DNA of 23,418 bases from the NCBI GenBank assembly GCA_003427395.1, contig BFEA01000484.1, positions 495,475 through 518,892 on the forward strand, read 5' to 3'. The notes below the pieces were generated by a model, which saw nothing but the letters and a program-made list of their open reading frames with translations, was not told where the DNA came from and ran no database searches. Position numbers and translations under genes: made by a program. Origin of the DNA: Chara braunii. Lineage: Eukaryota > Streptophyta > Charophyceae > Charales > Characeae. Of this stretch, positions 9,468 through 18,328 are shown one piece after another; within the stretch, counting starts at the first letter, position 1; each line of letters begins with the position of its first letter.

Positions 9468-10390
9468 TGCAAGGAAGATGAGCATTAGCGAACTTCAGCA
9501 ATCAAACAGCATCATACATATGAGCCCAGATAGTCTTGACCTCGAACCACAGCAGACTTGCATCACGAGATACACCAAATAAGAACACACCAAGANTTCA
9601 AAATTGACAATGCTGAAGTAGTCCCATNATCATCAACTACGAACCAGAGTTGATATCCTATTGGCGCTCNNCGCCCAGACTACANGTGGCAGATCCTATC
9701 TAGCCTATACTACGAAGCAGAATGATGACATCAACAGCGTTCCCGAAGTACGAGCATATGGCGACCAATGTCGCACGCTTCAGCACCAGGTATGTCTCTC
9801 GTAACACTCACAATCCCGATCCACACCGCACAGATGCCACTAGCACCCCAAGGACCACCCTGCGCTTCACCTAGCATACAGCAGCACAGCTTGGCTATGG
9901 CTGTGTGCTCCCTCCTACTCGCCCGTGAGAGCGTGAGTGCCAGCCAGCCAGTGGATAGCGCAGCAACGCTCACGCAGCATGCAGCCAGCACCCGAATGCC
10001 CAATGAGGAGGCAGGCCCTTCCCTATATCGAAGTGGCCTGCCTGGGTCCAGTCCAGGAAGCTTCCGGTAGGCCCCGGTAGGCACAGGCCCAGTCAGGAAG
10101 AGAGCAGGCCTTGGGCCTGAAGTGGTTGCATGCGCCCAACTGCTTTCGGCCTGTGTTTGGCCCGGTACCCGTATCCAGCCTAGGGCCTGCTTCACATTCA
10201 TTTTTTTACACAAGCGGCCCAGGGCCTGGATTCATTCAACCAACTGGCGCAACGCAACTGTCTGAATTTCCCCGATGCGGGGTACCCTGAAGAATGAGGC
10301 CCGAAGGGCCTGTCGTGCCTGCCTTCACTTAGGGCGGCCGACCTTGTTGCAAATAGGGCCCCGTAAGGGCTAAGCGGGCGTAGCCTCACA
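9468..10390 (-). repeat. LTR of element B, left (3') copy
   Basis: The 923-bp repeat begins TGCAAGGAAG and ends TAGCCTCACA on the + strand. On the element's own strand it starts TGTGAGGCTACG and ends CTTCCTTGCA. It carries several N bases, three of which recur at equivalent places in the other copy. The half from about 10000 to 10370 is dense in GGCC words and small hairpins. A 156-160 codon sense frame at 10213-9731 has no recognisable domain. Confidence 0.95.
10297..10311. repeat. Perfect small hairpin in LTR of B
   Basis: AGGCCCGAAGGGCCT is a 6-bp stem with a 3-base loop. Just upstream, 10270-10282 (CCCCGATGCGGGG) forms a 4-bp stem with a 5-base loop. Both are preserved in the right LTR. 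Such GC hairpins may affect transcript folding or the terminator/R region, but no role is shown. Confidence 0.7.
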
Positions 10391-10401
10391 TTCCCTCCTC
10401 C
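10391..10401 (-). promoter_or_regulatory. Polypurine tract of element B
   Basis: On the - strand GGAGGAGGGAA abuts the 3' LTR start TGTGAGG. This is the usual primer for plus-strand DNA synthesis, and its position independently fixes the LTR boundary at 10390/10391. Confidence 0.85.
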
Positions 10402-10427
10402 ATATCTTCATTAGTCCTCTGCGAAGA

Positions 10428-12080
10428 TCAATCTTGAGCCATCTGGCGCTTTCCTTTCAATACATCCTTCTCATAGCGGGCAACGATTTGAGGAGCGGTC
10501 TGCATCAATTCCTCCCGAGTAAACCAGCGGTCCTCTTTCGGATCCGTGTGATGTCTGAAGTGAACACGGAACTGCAGTTTTGGCTTTGGAGAACGTCCCC
10601 TTCCTGGAGGCTTCTGAACGGGCATCTCCCTGTGGTCGACGATATCATCGATGTCGACTTCTCCGTCCATGGTTGGGGGCAGCATTGACCGACGAGAGGG
10701 AAACTGACCAGTTTCCTTGAACGCAGCGAGCTTAGAGGCGTGAAAGACAGGGTGAGTTCTGAGATGACCAGGGATACGGATGACATATGATGGACCATCA
10801 GGATCGGTCCCTACTACGTCTAGAACTTCCCAAGGCCCAAAGTACTGAGGCATGAGTTTGCGGGATATCCCGAACTCCTGTCCCAGTTCGGAAGACTTGA
10901 CCCAGACTCTGTCCCCAACCTGAAATGTAGAAGGGCGGCGGTGTCTATTCTCAGACTCTATCATTGCTGCTTGCGCCTTCTGCATGTGTTCTCCAGCCTC
11001 CTGCATCTTCTGTTCATATCTATAGGCGAACTCCAAAGTGCCCGGTGTAGCAGTTGGCTGGTTGTCTGGAAGTAGGAAGTCTAAGGGCAGTCTAGGCTTG
11101 AATGTCAGTTGTAGGCTGTTAGGACTCGTCCCGGTAGCACTGTGTACAACGTTGTTATATAGACTGGCGACTAAAGCAATCTTTTCGTCCCAGTCTACCT
11201 GATTGGGCTTGATGTAGTGCCTCAACAGGTGTTGCACAGCGCGGTTCATTTGTTCAGCCTGGCCATTAGCTTCTGGATGATTTCCAGAAGTCATCTGTAG
11301 TTGAGTTCCTTGTTCAGCTGCAGCGGCCTTCCACAATTCACTCGTGAACCTGACGTCCCTGTTACTGACTATTGACTTCGGTAGTCCAAAGTCTCTGACC
11401 CAGTTCTCTTTAAATAACCTGATCACGTACTTGGTCTTTGTTGTTTCTAGCATAGCTATTAATCTAGCAAACTTACTAAACCTATCCATGATGACAAAGA
11501 TCTGTCTCATCCCACTCTTGCTGGTGACCAGCGTATCCATGAAGTCCATGGACAAACTTTCACNCGNCCTTTCCGGAATCGNAAGNGGCTTGAGCAGCCC
11601 AAGAGGAGCCTGAGTACGGGGCTTGTCTCTTTGACATACTTGACAAGTTTCCACGTACAACTGTGCATCTTTCATCATCGTGGGCCACCAGAACCGCTGC
11701 AGCAAGTTGGTTGTGGTCTTCTTGTACCCAAAATGGTCGGTGGCATCATGACACTCACCTAAAAACAAACTACGCAAAGACTCGCTATTTGGAACACACA
11801 AGCGTTTATTCCCTGCCTTCTCTAGGAACAACAATCCATTGACCAACTCAAACTCGGCGGAGGTCTTCTTATCCTTCGCCTCAAGTCTACGTATGATCTC
11901 AGACATAAACTGGTCCTGACGATAGGCTTCCACCAAAGACTGAGTAACATCGCCCGTCAGATCGAACTCAGTAATCAGCGCACCTGAGAAGTCTGGTCTG
12001 CGCGATAAGGCATCAACAACCTTGTTGTACTCCCCTTTGACATACTGAGGGTCAAAGTCATATTGTTCAATGACTTTGAT
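10428..12080 (-). CDS. pol: Pol of element B, 3' part: end of RNase H, integrase and chromodomain-like tail
   Basis: The frame continues from the RT part after a TGA at 12083-12081 and ends at TGA 10430-10428. First comes the end of RNase H (NKVVDALSRRPDF). The integrase begins with an HHCC finger (CHDATDHFGYKKT...ETCQVCQRDK). The catalytic core has MDFMDTLV, then SNRDVRFTSE with Asn (codon 11363-11361) where the second Asp of DD35E belongs, then HPEANGQAEQ with the Glu exactly 35 residues further. A GPY/F-type module (QYFGPWEVLDVVG) follows. The end (VDIDDIVDHREMPVQ...KLQFRVHFRHHTDPKEDRW, then REELMQTAPQIVARYE) has the layout of a chromodomain, the histone-mark reader of chromoviruses. Single N bases at 11564, 11567, 11582 and 11586 blur the start of the core. 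The Asn suggests a dead integrase. Confidence 0.88.
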   Translation of the reverse strand: MKVIEQYDFDPQYVKGEYNKVVDALSRRPDFSGALITEFDLTGDVTQSLVEAYRQDQFMSEIIRRLEAKDKKTSAEFELVNGLLFLEKAGNKRLCVPNSESLRSLFLGECHDATDHFGYKKTTTNLLQRFWWPTMMKDAQLYVETCQVCQRDKPRTQAPLGLLKXLXIPERXXESLSMDFMDTLVTSKSGMRQIFVIMDRFSKFARLIAMLETTKTKYVIRLFKENWVRDFGLPKSIVSNRDVRFTSELWKAAAAEQGTQLQMTSGNHPEANGQAEQMNRAVQHLLRHYIKPNQVDWDEKIALVASLYNNVVHSATGTSPNSLQLTFKPRLPLDFLLPDNQPTATPGTLEFAYRYEQKMQEAGEHMQKAQAAMIESENRHRRPSTFQVGDRVWVKSSELGQEFGISRKLMPQYFGPWEVLDVVGTDPDGPSYVIRIPGHLRTHPVFHASKLAAFKETGQFPSRRSMLPPTMDGEVDIDDIVDHREMPVQKPPGRGRSPKPKLQFRVHFRHHTDPKEDRWFTREELMQTAPQIVARYEKDVLKGKRQMAQD

Positions 12081-13766
12081 TCAACGCTTGAGAGCATCTG
12101 AGAGTACCGGTTGTGTTCTCATCCATCTCAGGGTCTGATGATCAGTCCGGAGGATGAAGAACCGCCCAAGGAGGTAGTGTCTCCAATGGGTGAGAGCCTT
12201 GTACACCGCATAGAGTTCCTTCTTATAAGTGGAGTTAGCCAACTTCTGAGATGGCATTTTCTCGGACATGTACTCTACTGGCCTCAACTTTGGCCCATCC
12301 TGCTGCGCAAGCACGGCGCCAATGCCATATTGGCTGACATCCGTTGTGACTATAAACGGATTGTCAGGATCAGGAAGTTTCAAGACTTCATAGTGCGTCA
12401 GTGCATGCTTCAGATGTCTGAAAGCAGCCTCGCACTTATCTGTCCACTCCCAAGGGGTGTCAAGGCGGGTCAGATCAGTCAAAGGGGCGGCCACTATGCT
12501 GTAGTTCTTAACAAAAGTCCTATAGTAGTCTGTCATCCCTAAGAAAGATCTCATCTCAGTCACAGACTGAGGACGTGGCCAATCACGAATGCTGGCCACC
12601 TTCGCGTCATTGGGCTTTAATCCCTCCGCAGAAATCTCATGACCCAAGTATAAGACACGGGTGCGGCCAAACTCGCACTTCTCACCGTTGATCTTGAACT
12701 TATGATGTCGCAGGAGGTCGAGGACTTTGTCCAGATGTGCCACATGTTCCTCGACAGTCTTACTGAAAATAAGTATGTCATCGAGGTACACGATGACAAA
12801 CTTATCCAAGTAGTCATGGAATATCCNNNNNNNNNNNNNNNNNNNNNNNNNNNNNNNNNNNNNNNNNNNNNNNNNNNNNNNNNNNNNNNNNNNNNNNNNN
12901 NNNNNNNNNNNNNNNNNNNNNNNNNNNNNNNNNNNNNNNNNNNNNNNNNNNNNNNNNNNNNNNNNNNNNNNNNNNNNNNNNNNNNNNNNNNNNNNNNNNN
13001 NNNNNNNNNNNNNNNNNNNNNNNNNNNNNNNNNNNNNNNNNNNNNNNNNNNNNNNNNNNNNNNNNNNNNNNNNNNNNNNNNNNNNNNNNNNNNNNNNNNN
13101 NNNNNNNNNNNNNNNNNNNNNNNNNNNNNNNNNNNNNNNNNNNNNNNNNNNNNNNNNNNNNNNNNNNNNNNNNNNNNNNNNNNNNNNNNNNNNNNNNNNN
13201 NNNNNNNNNNNNNNNNNNNNNNNNNNNNNNNNNNNNNNNNNNNNNNNNNNNNNNNNNNNNNNNNNNNNNNNNNNNNNNNNNNNNNNNNNNNNNNNNNNNN
13301 NNNNNNNNNNNNNNNNNNNNNNNNNNATCCTACCCCTTGGAATACTAGACCCTGGGATAATCTCTATCGCGTGGACGACCTCCCTCGCAACAACCCCTGT
13401 TGGCTCTTCAAATAGATCAGGGTACTTAGCAACTACTCCCTCTATCGCTGGCGGCATTTTCACCGGCTCGCCTGCAGCAGAGACATAAACTAAGTACATA
13501 CCCTCCTCCTGATTTTGCTTATAATAATTATAGAATGCGGCCGCACACATGCACTTATAGGACTCAATCAGACTATTAGCTTTGAACTTATGTAATATGG
13601 CGGTCTCTCCACCTAACAACGTGTGTTTGACCACTTTTCGGTCCCAGTCAAACTGGGGCTGTGCTACAGAGAGGTAGTACATACCTGGTAACATGTCCAT
13701 TGGGAGATCGTCACCAGGAACGAGACACGATGTCTCAAGTCCCCTCCCGCGTACGGAAAAACACAC
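12081..13766 (-). pseudogene. pol: Pol of element B, middle part: reverse transcriptase and RNase H, with assembly gap
   Basis: Before the gap (higher coordinates) lies the linker to RT, with PDLFEEPTGV and HAIEIIPGSSIPRGR, the typical entry to Ty3/gypsy RT. After the gap comes the catalytic motif YLDD (12788-12777) in FVIVYLDDILIFS, then LYLGHEISAEGLKPN, FLGMTDYYRTFVKNY and the RNase H start (FIVTTDVSQYGIGAVLAQ, then KKELYAVYKAL and RTDHQTL). A TGA at 12083-12081, one base change from a Trp codon, interrupts RNase H, and the same frame then continues into integrase. The first half of RT (fingers, first catalytic Asp) is inside the 500-N gap. Confidence 0.88.
12827..13326. other. Assembly gap, exactly 500 N
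   Basis: A run of exactly 500 N suggests a placeholder rather than a measured length. By comparison with Ty3/gypsy RTs, roughly 370-400 bases of coding sequence would be expected between the flanking motifs. The missing part is element B's RT core. Confidence 0.99.
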
Positions 13767-14134
13767 TCTACATCATGGAGGTAGTCATTAACTACCATGC
13801 GCTGTTTGTTGGCACAGGTCGACTCCACAGGTCGACTTAGGCGCTGCACTTGCCCCTGTAAGCGCAGCCTCTCAACGCACGCGTGGCTCATAAAGTTCGT
13901 AGTCGAGCAAATGTCGTAATAGGCCCCAGCCTTGCGGGCTCCTATAACTACCTCATTGACAAACATTTCACTCTTAGGGGCTTTAACTAACGCCGTCCAA
14001 GAAGCTAGTGGATCTGATCTAGACCACTCATCGAACAGAGGGTCGATGGGTCTGAATGTGTTTGCGGGACGACTGAAGAGTTTGTAGCTTGGGCCATCTC
14101 TCGCGAAGGTGAGGGTGAATCCACCATCGCGACC
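13718..14134 (-). pseudogene. Protease region of element B
   Basis: The frame opens after a TAG at 14137-14135, 20 bases beyond the gag stop and in another frame, and reads FDEWSRSDPLASWTALVK and then EMFVNEVVIGARKAGAYYDI. The next residues (YYDICSTTNFMSHACVERL) occupy the place of the retropepsin D-S/T-G motif, with D kept but the Gly not present. A change of frame near 13715-13725 is needed to continue into the RT part. This is a degraded or divergent aspartic protease. Confidence 0.6.
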
Positions 14135-14156
14135 CTAGTAGGAACAGCTACTATCC

Positions 14157-15925
14157 CTACTGGCCCGACGTGTTTCCCGGAGCACTGCCTGAAGAACTAC
14201 CAACGTTGCTACTAACGGGTTGAAAGGATCCTACTCCCGACCCCATAGTGGGCGGGATCTTCTCGGTGACCTTCCTATTGTGGCACTTATACATGCTATG
14301 ACCATATTGGCCACACTTGATACAAGCTTGCCGTGCCCACCGATCTCTCCACACGTCCTCAGCTAGACCCGCTTTCTCCCATGGAGGAGCATTGGGGTCT
14401 GTTTGACTCTTCGACCGGGATCCCCTAGGGCATCTATCGGTCCCTTTACTTTTTTGTTGGGTTACGGTGGCGACTACTCCACCCTCTGAAGTATCGCCAC
14501 CTGCCTCTGCACCTACTCCCTCCTGGAGGTTGTCGTCCAACTCGATGGTTGAACCATCATTGTCGACAAACATTAAGCGACCCTTCGCCTTCGAGCTGAG
14601 AGGCAGTGTCTTCTTTCTCCCTTCCGTAGTGGGTGCTTGTCCATGCCCTATCTTTGCTTCTAGGTCTAGGGCCACCTCGCTGAACGAAGGAAAGTTGTGC
14701 ATATTAATGTTGGTCTCTTTTGCCAACTGATTCCTGAGTGGCAGAGATAAGGTTCTCAGGTACGAAGTTAGCAGGACCTGGGGGTCATAGCGTACCCCTG
14801 GAACACAAATCAAACGCTCTACAGCGTCGGTGGCATCCCTTACTGACTTAAACTGCCGCGTGTGCAGTGTCAGGATCGCATCAGTGGCCTTTTGAGCCTC
14901 CTGCGGATCATGCCACCTGTCTTCCACCATTTTCAGGAAGTCCTCCAATTTTTGAGAGGCTGCCCAAGAGCAGAAGTCATGACCGTACCCCTGGAGTTGC
15001 ACTAACCCACTCAACCATCTCGCTGCACTACACTCCAGGTAGGAAGCAGCCACAAGCACTTCTTCGTGTGGCAAGGTGAGTTTACACCTGACGTAGACCG
15101 GCACTGCCCTCAACCAAGTGTCGAGGTCTTCGCCTCTCTTGTCCCCTGTAAAAGGTTTGGGAGCGGCGATGGTCGTCTTTGGAACCCACTGACTTTGTCC
15201 CGGTCCCTGCACCAACCCGGGCTGTGGACCCGGCGATACAGGTTGTGGTGCTAGCTGCTGGGGCTGTATGCCCTGAGGTTGCACTAACTGCGAGACAGTA
15301 GGCTGCGTGGTGACTGCAACCTGTGACGGACTTGGAGTAAACACTGTCTGAACAGGAACCTGCAAACTACTCCCTGCTGTTACCCCTCCTGACAGAGGCA
15401 TGCCCAGGGAAACGATAGCAACGGTTGAAGGGGCTATATATGGGGATACCCCAGTCACCGGTGGAACAGAAAGAGGAGGATATGGCACGGGCTAGGCAGC
15501 AGGCCCTGCTGGTGATGGTACTGCCTGACCACGGCCTGCCAAATGTCCTGAAGGATGGTAGTTTGATGCTCCTGCATCTCAATTACGCCTAGCAGGGCCC
15601 TCCTTACTACCTTCACATCATCATCCATATGCGTCAGGTCCATCATCTCTAACTCCTCTATGTCTGCCCCTCTCTGTTGCATCCTAGTTCTCCTTCTAAT
15701 CATCATTTCCTTCTCTCTCTTTATCTGTCCTAATGCCTGCTGTAACTGTGCCTCTTGCAGGGCTGCCTGCTGGATGGCGACATCCTCTGGGGACAATACC
15801 GCGGGTTGGCTTGCCATTAAGCCAGTGGACTGACTCACGGTCTGCACGACCGTGGACCCGGCGGTACCTGAACTACCGGCCTGGGAAGTCTGCTGCGCAG
15901 ACGTGTTAATGGTTGTGGTAGCCAT
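14157..15925 (-). pseudogene. gag: Gag of element B, frameshifted
   Basis: ATG at 15925 starts a Thr/Ser/Gln-rich region, then a coiled-coil-like charged segment (QLQQALGQIKREKEMMIRRR). Near 15530 the frame must change, and in the new frame a TAG (15494-15492, one change from CAG) is followed by a Pro/Val/Gln-rich linker. The capsid domain follows (KPFTGDKRGEDLDTWLRAV, ...VAASYLECSAARWLSGL, typical retrotransposon Gag), then a CCHC knuckle CIKCGQYGHSMYKC (C-X2-C-X4-H-X4-C) near 14320-14280. The stop TAG is at 14159-14157. The capsid and knuckle part is one clean 443-codon frame. Confidence 0.85.
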
Positions 15926-17386
15926 GACTGCTATAGCACTGGCCTCGCTAGCAAAATGCCCTGTTGGCCTCGACTGCTCTAGCTCTCCTCTCCCTTTGTC
16001 GGCGGAACAGTTCCCTATCACCCTTCGGTCCTAAAGACACGTGGGATACCGGTCCTCTAGCCGATCGTAAGGTCCTGCGGTCGTCCTCTCCGGTGTCCTC
16101 CACGTCGCTCATAGGCTACAACACTGTGCACTGTCCACACTAGACTATTCTAGATGCCTACCGCAGCATAGTACACAGACCAACTAATTAGTGGTGGCTA
16201 TTTTCAGAACAGATCTCATTTGGGGTCAACAGGTAAGTGAGGTTCCTACTGTCAATACTATTTTTAGTAAGATTAGTTCCCAAACAGAGAAAGCATCAGG
16301 AATAAATAATATTCTAAACTAATGTTGTCTGTCAGATGTCACATGGCTGTCCATCTAACTAATCAATAATAAAAAATAATGTTGACTGACCGGGTTTGTT
16401 CACAGTTTGGAATTTAAACCCGAACTTATCATCTGGAATTTACCCCTCCCTTTGTTCTTCTCAATGTCACGGTGTCATGTTTCTTTGCATCAGAAGCCAA
16501 GCGTGTCTCAAAGGTGTGCAATCCGGTCCCACCCCTGTGCCCCGGGTTATCGTCGAGCAAGGCAGCCACAACACTCTTATTTACCCTCATACGCCGACGA
16601 GCCTTCCACTCGGATGATCTGGCTGATCAAGAGGCAATTTAACGTCCACCCCCAAGTGATATCAGGAATTATTTTACGTCGCAGCAGGACGACGATCACA
16701 GCCAGATCAGAGCCGAGTCCCCAGCCAAAAATGTTTATAATGTTTATAGACGGTCTGGTATGCGTCTATAGAGGCTGCCACACTCGAGTTAACCCCTATC
16801 ATGCGCAAGCAGCAGAACCAATGACTTGCAGCGAAGCATGCGTGTACTACACCCAGTGGGTTGGCATGGTGACCGTGACCCAGTGCTTCGTCCAGGGCCC
16901 TTCAAGAAGCTCCGCCCGTCTTCCCCCAGATGCTCCACGTGAACAATCACGACTCTCAAGGTTGAGCGCACACGACACCTCACGATGAGAGGACTCTCAA
17001 GACAGAACTCACAACGTCACGGTAAGAAGTGATGAAGAGGGTAGATAAGGTTAAGAGCAACGTACCTCGTTCATGCTGCCCCCAACCACAGAGATAATCT
17101 CACCAGATAACCTGAAGATGATTGCAATGACCAGTCATAGCATCGGCACAACCAGCATTTCGACGTTCCACCTCAGCCTCAATCAACCAACAGATAGTTC
17201 TCATCACACTGCGAACACCCAATATTTACACCTTAGCCTTCCAGGCGATGCCCCTCACCACCTGGGTCGCCTTCACACTCGTCTCCACCCTCCTCACTAC
17301 ACACCACTTACGGCCAAACTCTCCCAGCAGACCGCATGTATGTACCGTATAAGGCAGAAGACAAGCGCCAGATGAGCGCAATCGTA
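15926..17386 (-). other. Long untranslated leader of element B
   Basis: About 1.4 kb lie between the primer site and the gag ATG with no recognisable protein. The part near 16180-16390 is A/T-rich, and 16391-16397 / 16416-16422 (CGGGTTT / AAACCCG) can form a 7-bp stem. It could hold packaging signals, an intron or an older insertion; none is shown. Confidence 0.5.
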
Positions 17387-17402
17387 CCACAGCTTGATAC
17401 CA
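17387..17402 (-). promoter_or_regulatory. Primer binding site of element B
   Basis: On the - strand, TGGTATCAAGCTGTGG begins three bases after the LTR's CA end. The first eight bases match the initiator-Met primer site (TGGTATCAGAGC), and AGC follows if one base is skipped. The position is right, but whether the primer is iMet or another tRNA is open. Confidence 0.65.
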
Positions 17403-17405
17403 AAT

Positions 17406-18324
17406 TGCAAGGAAGATGAGCATTAGCGAACTTCAGCAATCAAACAACATCATACATATGAGCCCAGATAGTCTTGGCCTCGAACCACAGCAGACTTGCA
17501 TCACGAGATACACCAAATAAGAACACACCAAGAATTCAAAATTGACAATGCTGAAGTAGTCCCATCATCATCAACTACGAACCAGAGTTGATATCCTATT
17601 GGCGCTCNNCGCCCAGACTACANGTGGCAGATCCTATCTAGCCTATACTACGAAGCAGAATGATGACATCAACAGCGTTCCCGAAGTACGAGCATATGGC
17701 GACCAATGTCGCACGCTTCAGCACCAGGTATGTCTCTCGTAACACTCACAATCCCGATCCACACCGCACAGATGCCACTAGCACCCCAAGGACCACCCTG
17801 CGCTTCACCTAGCATACAGCAGCACAGCTTGGCTATGGCTGTGTGCTCCCTCCTACTCGCCCGTGAGAGCGTGAGTGCCAGCCAGCCAGTGGATAGCGCA
17901 GCAACGCTCACGCAGCATGCAGCCAGCACCCGAATGCCCAATGAGGAGGCAGGCCCTTCCCTATATCGAAGTGGCCTGCCTGGGTCCAGTCCAGGAAGCT
18001 TCCGGTAGGCCCCGGTAGGCACAGGCCCAGTCAGGAAGAGAGCAGGCCTTGGGCCTGAAGTGGTTGCATGCGCCCAACTGCTTTCGGCCTGTGTTTGGCC
18101 CGGTACCCGTATCCAGCCTAGGGCCTGCTTCACATTCATTTACACAGGCGGCCCAGGGCCTGGATTCATTCAACCAACTGGCGCAACGCAACTGTCTGAA
18201 TTTCCCCGATGCGGGGTACCCTGAAGAATGAGGCCCGAAGGGCCTGTCGTGCCTGCCTTCACTTAGGGCGGCCGACCTTGTTGCAGATAGGGCCCCGTAG
18301 GGGCTAAGCGGGCGTAGCCTCGCA
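17406..18324 (-). repeat. LTR of element B, right (5') copy
   Basis: The 919-bp repeat is collinear with 9468-10390. It differs by six A/G transitions and a 4-T indel near its GC-rich half, and shares the N positions at 17608-17609 and 17623. In the element's direction this is the 5' LTR with the promoter, but no convincing TATA box was found. Confidence 0.95.
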
Positions 18325-18328
18325 AATG
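18325..18328. repeat. Target-site duplication of element B, right copy
   Basis: AATG directly after the LTR's CA matches 9464-9467. Confidence 0.8.

Larger units (their letters stand above)
9468..18324 (-). mobile_element. Element B: complete Ty3/gypsy chromovirus-like retrotransposon, nested in A
   Basis: Two near-identical direct repeats (9468-10390 and 17406-18324) with TG...CA ends flank a 7-kb interior. On the - strand the order is primer site (17402), long leader, gag with CCHC, protease, RT, RNase H, integrase, chromodomain-like tail, and polypurine tract (10401). An AATG duplication surrounds it. It lies inside A's RT gene in the opposite direction. The LTRs differ by six substitutions and one 4-base indel, so it is young. 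Frameshifts, a TGA, a TAG and an integrase Asp-to-Asn change make autonomous activity unlikely. A 500-N gap removes the RT core. Confidence 0.95.

Noticed and set aside
9731-10213. ORF of 156-160 codons in each LTR of element B (also 17669-18139)
   Set aside because: Presence in both LTRs is automatic, since they are copies. No domain is seen and GC-rich DNA easily gives long frames. Left unannotated as a gene.
12702-13415. 237-codon + strand ORF
   Set aside because: Created by the run of N; it is antisense to element B's RT gene.
16396-16988. Overlapping + strand ORFs (73 and 193 codons) in the leader of B
   Set aside because: Antisense to element B, no domain and no protein-like pattern; treated as chance frames.
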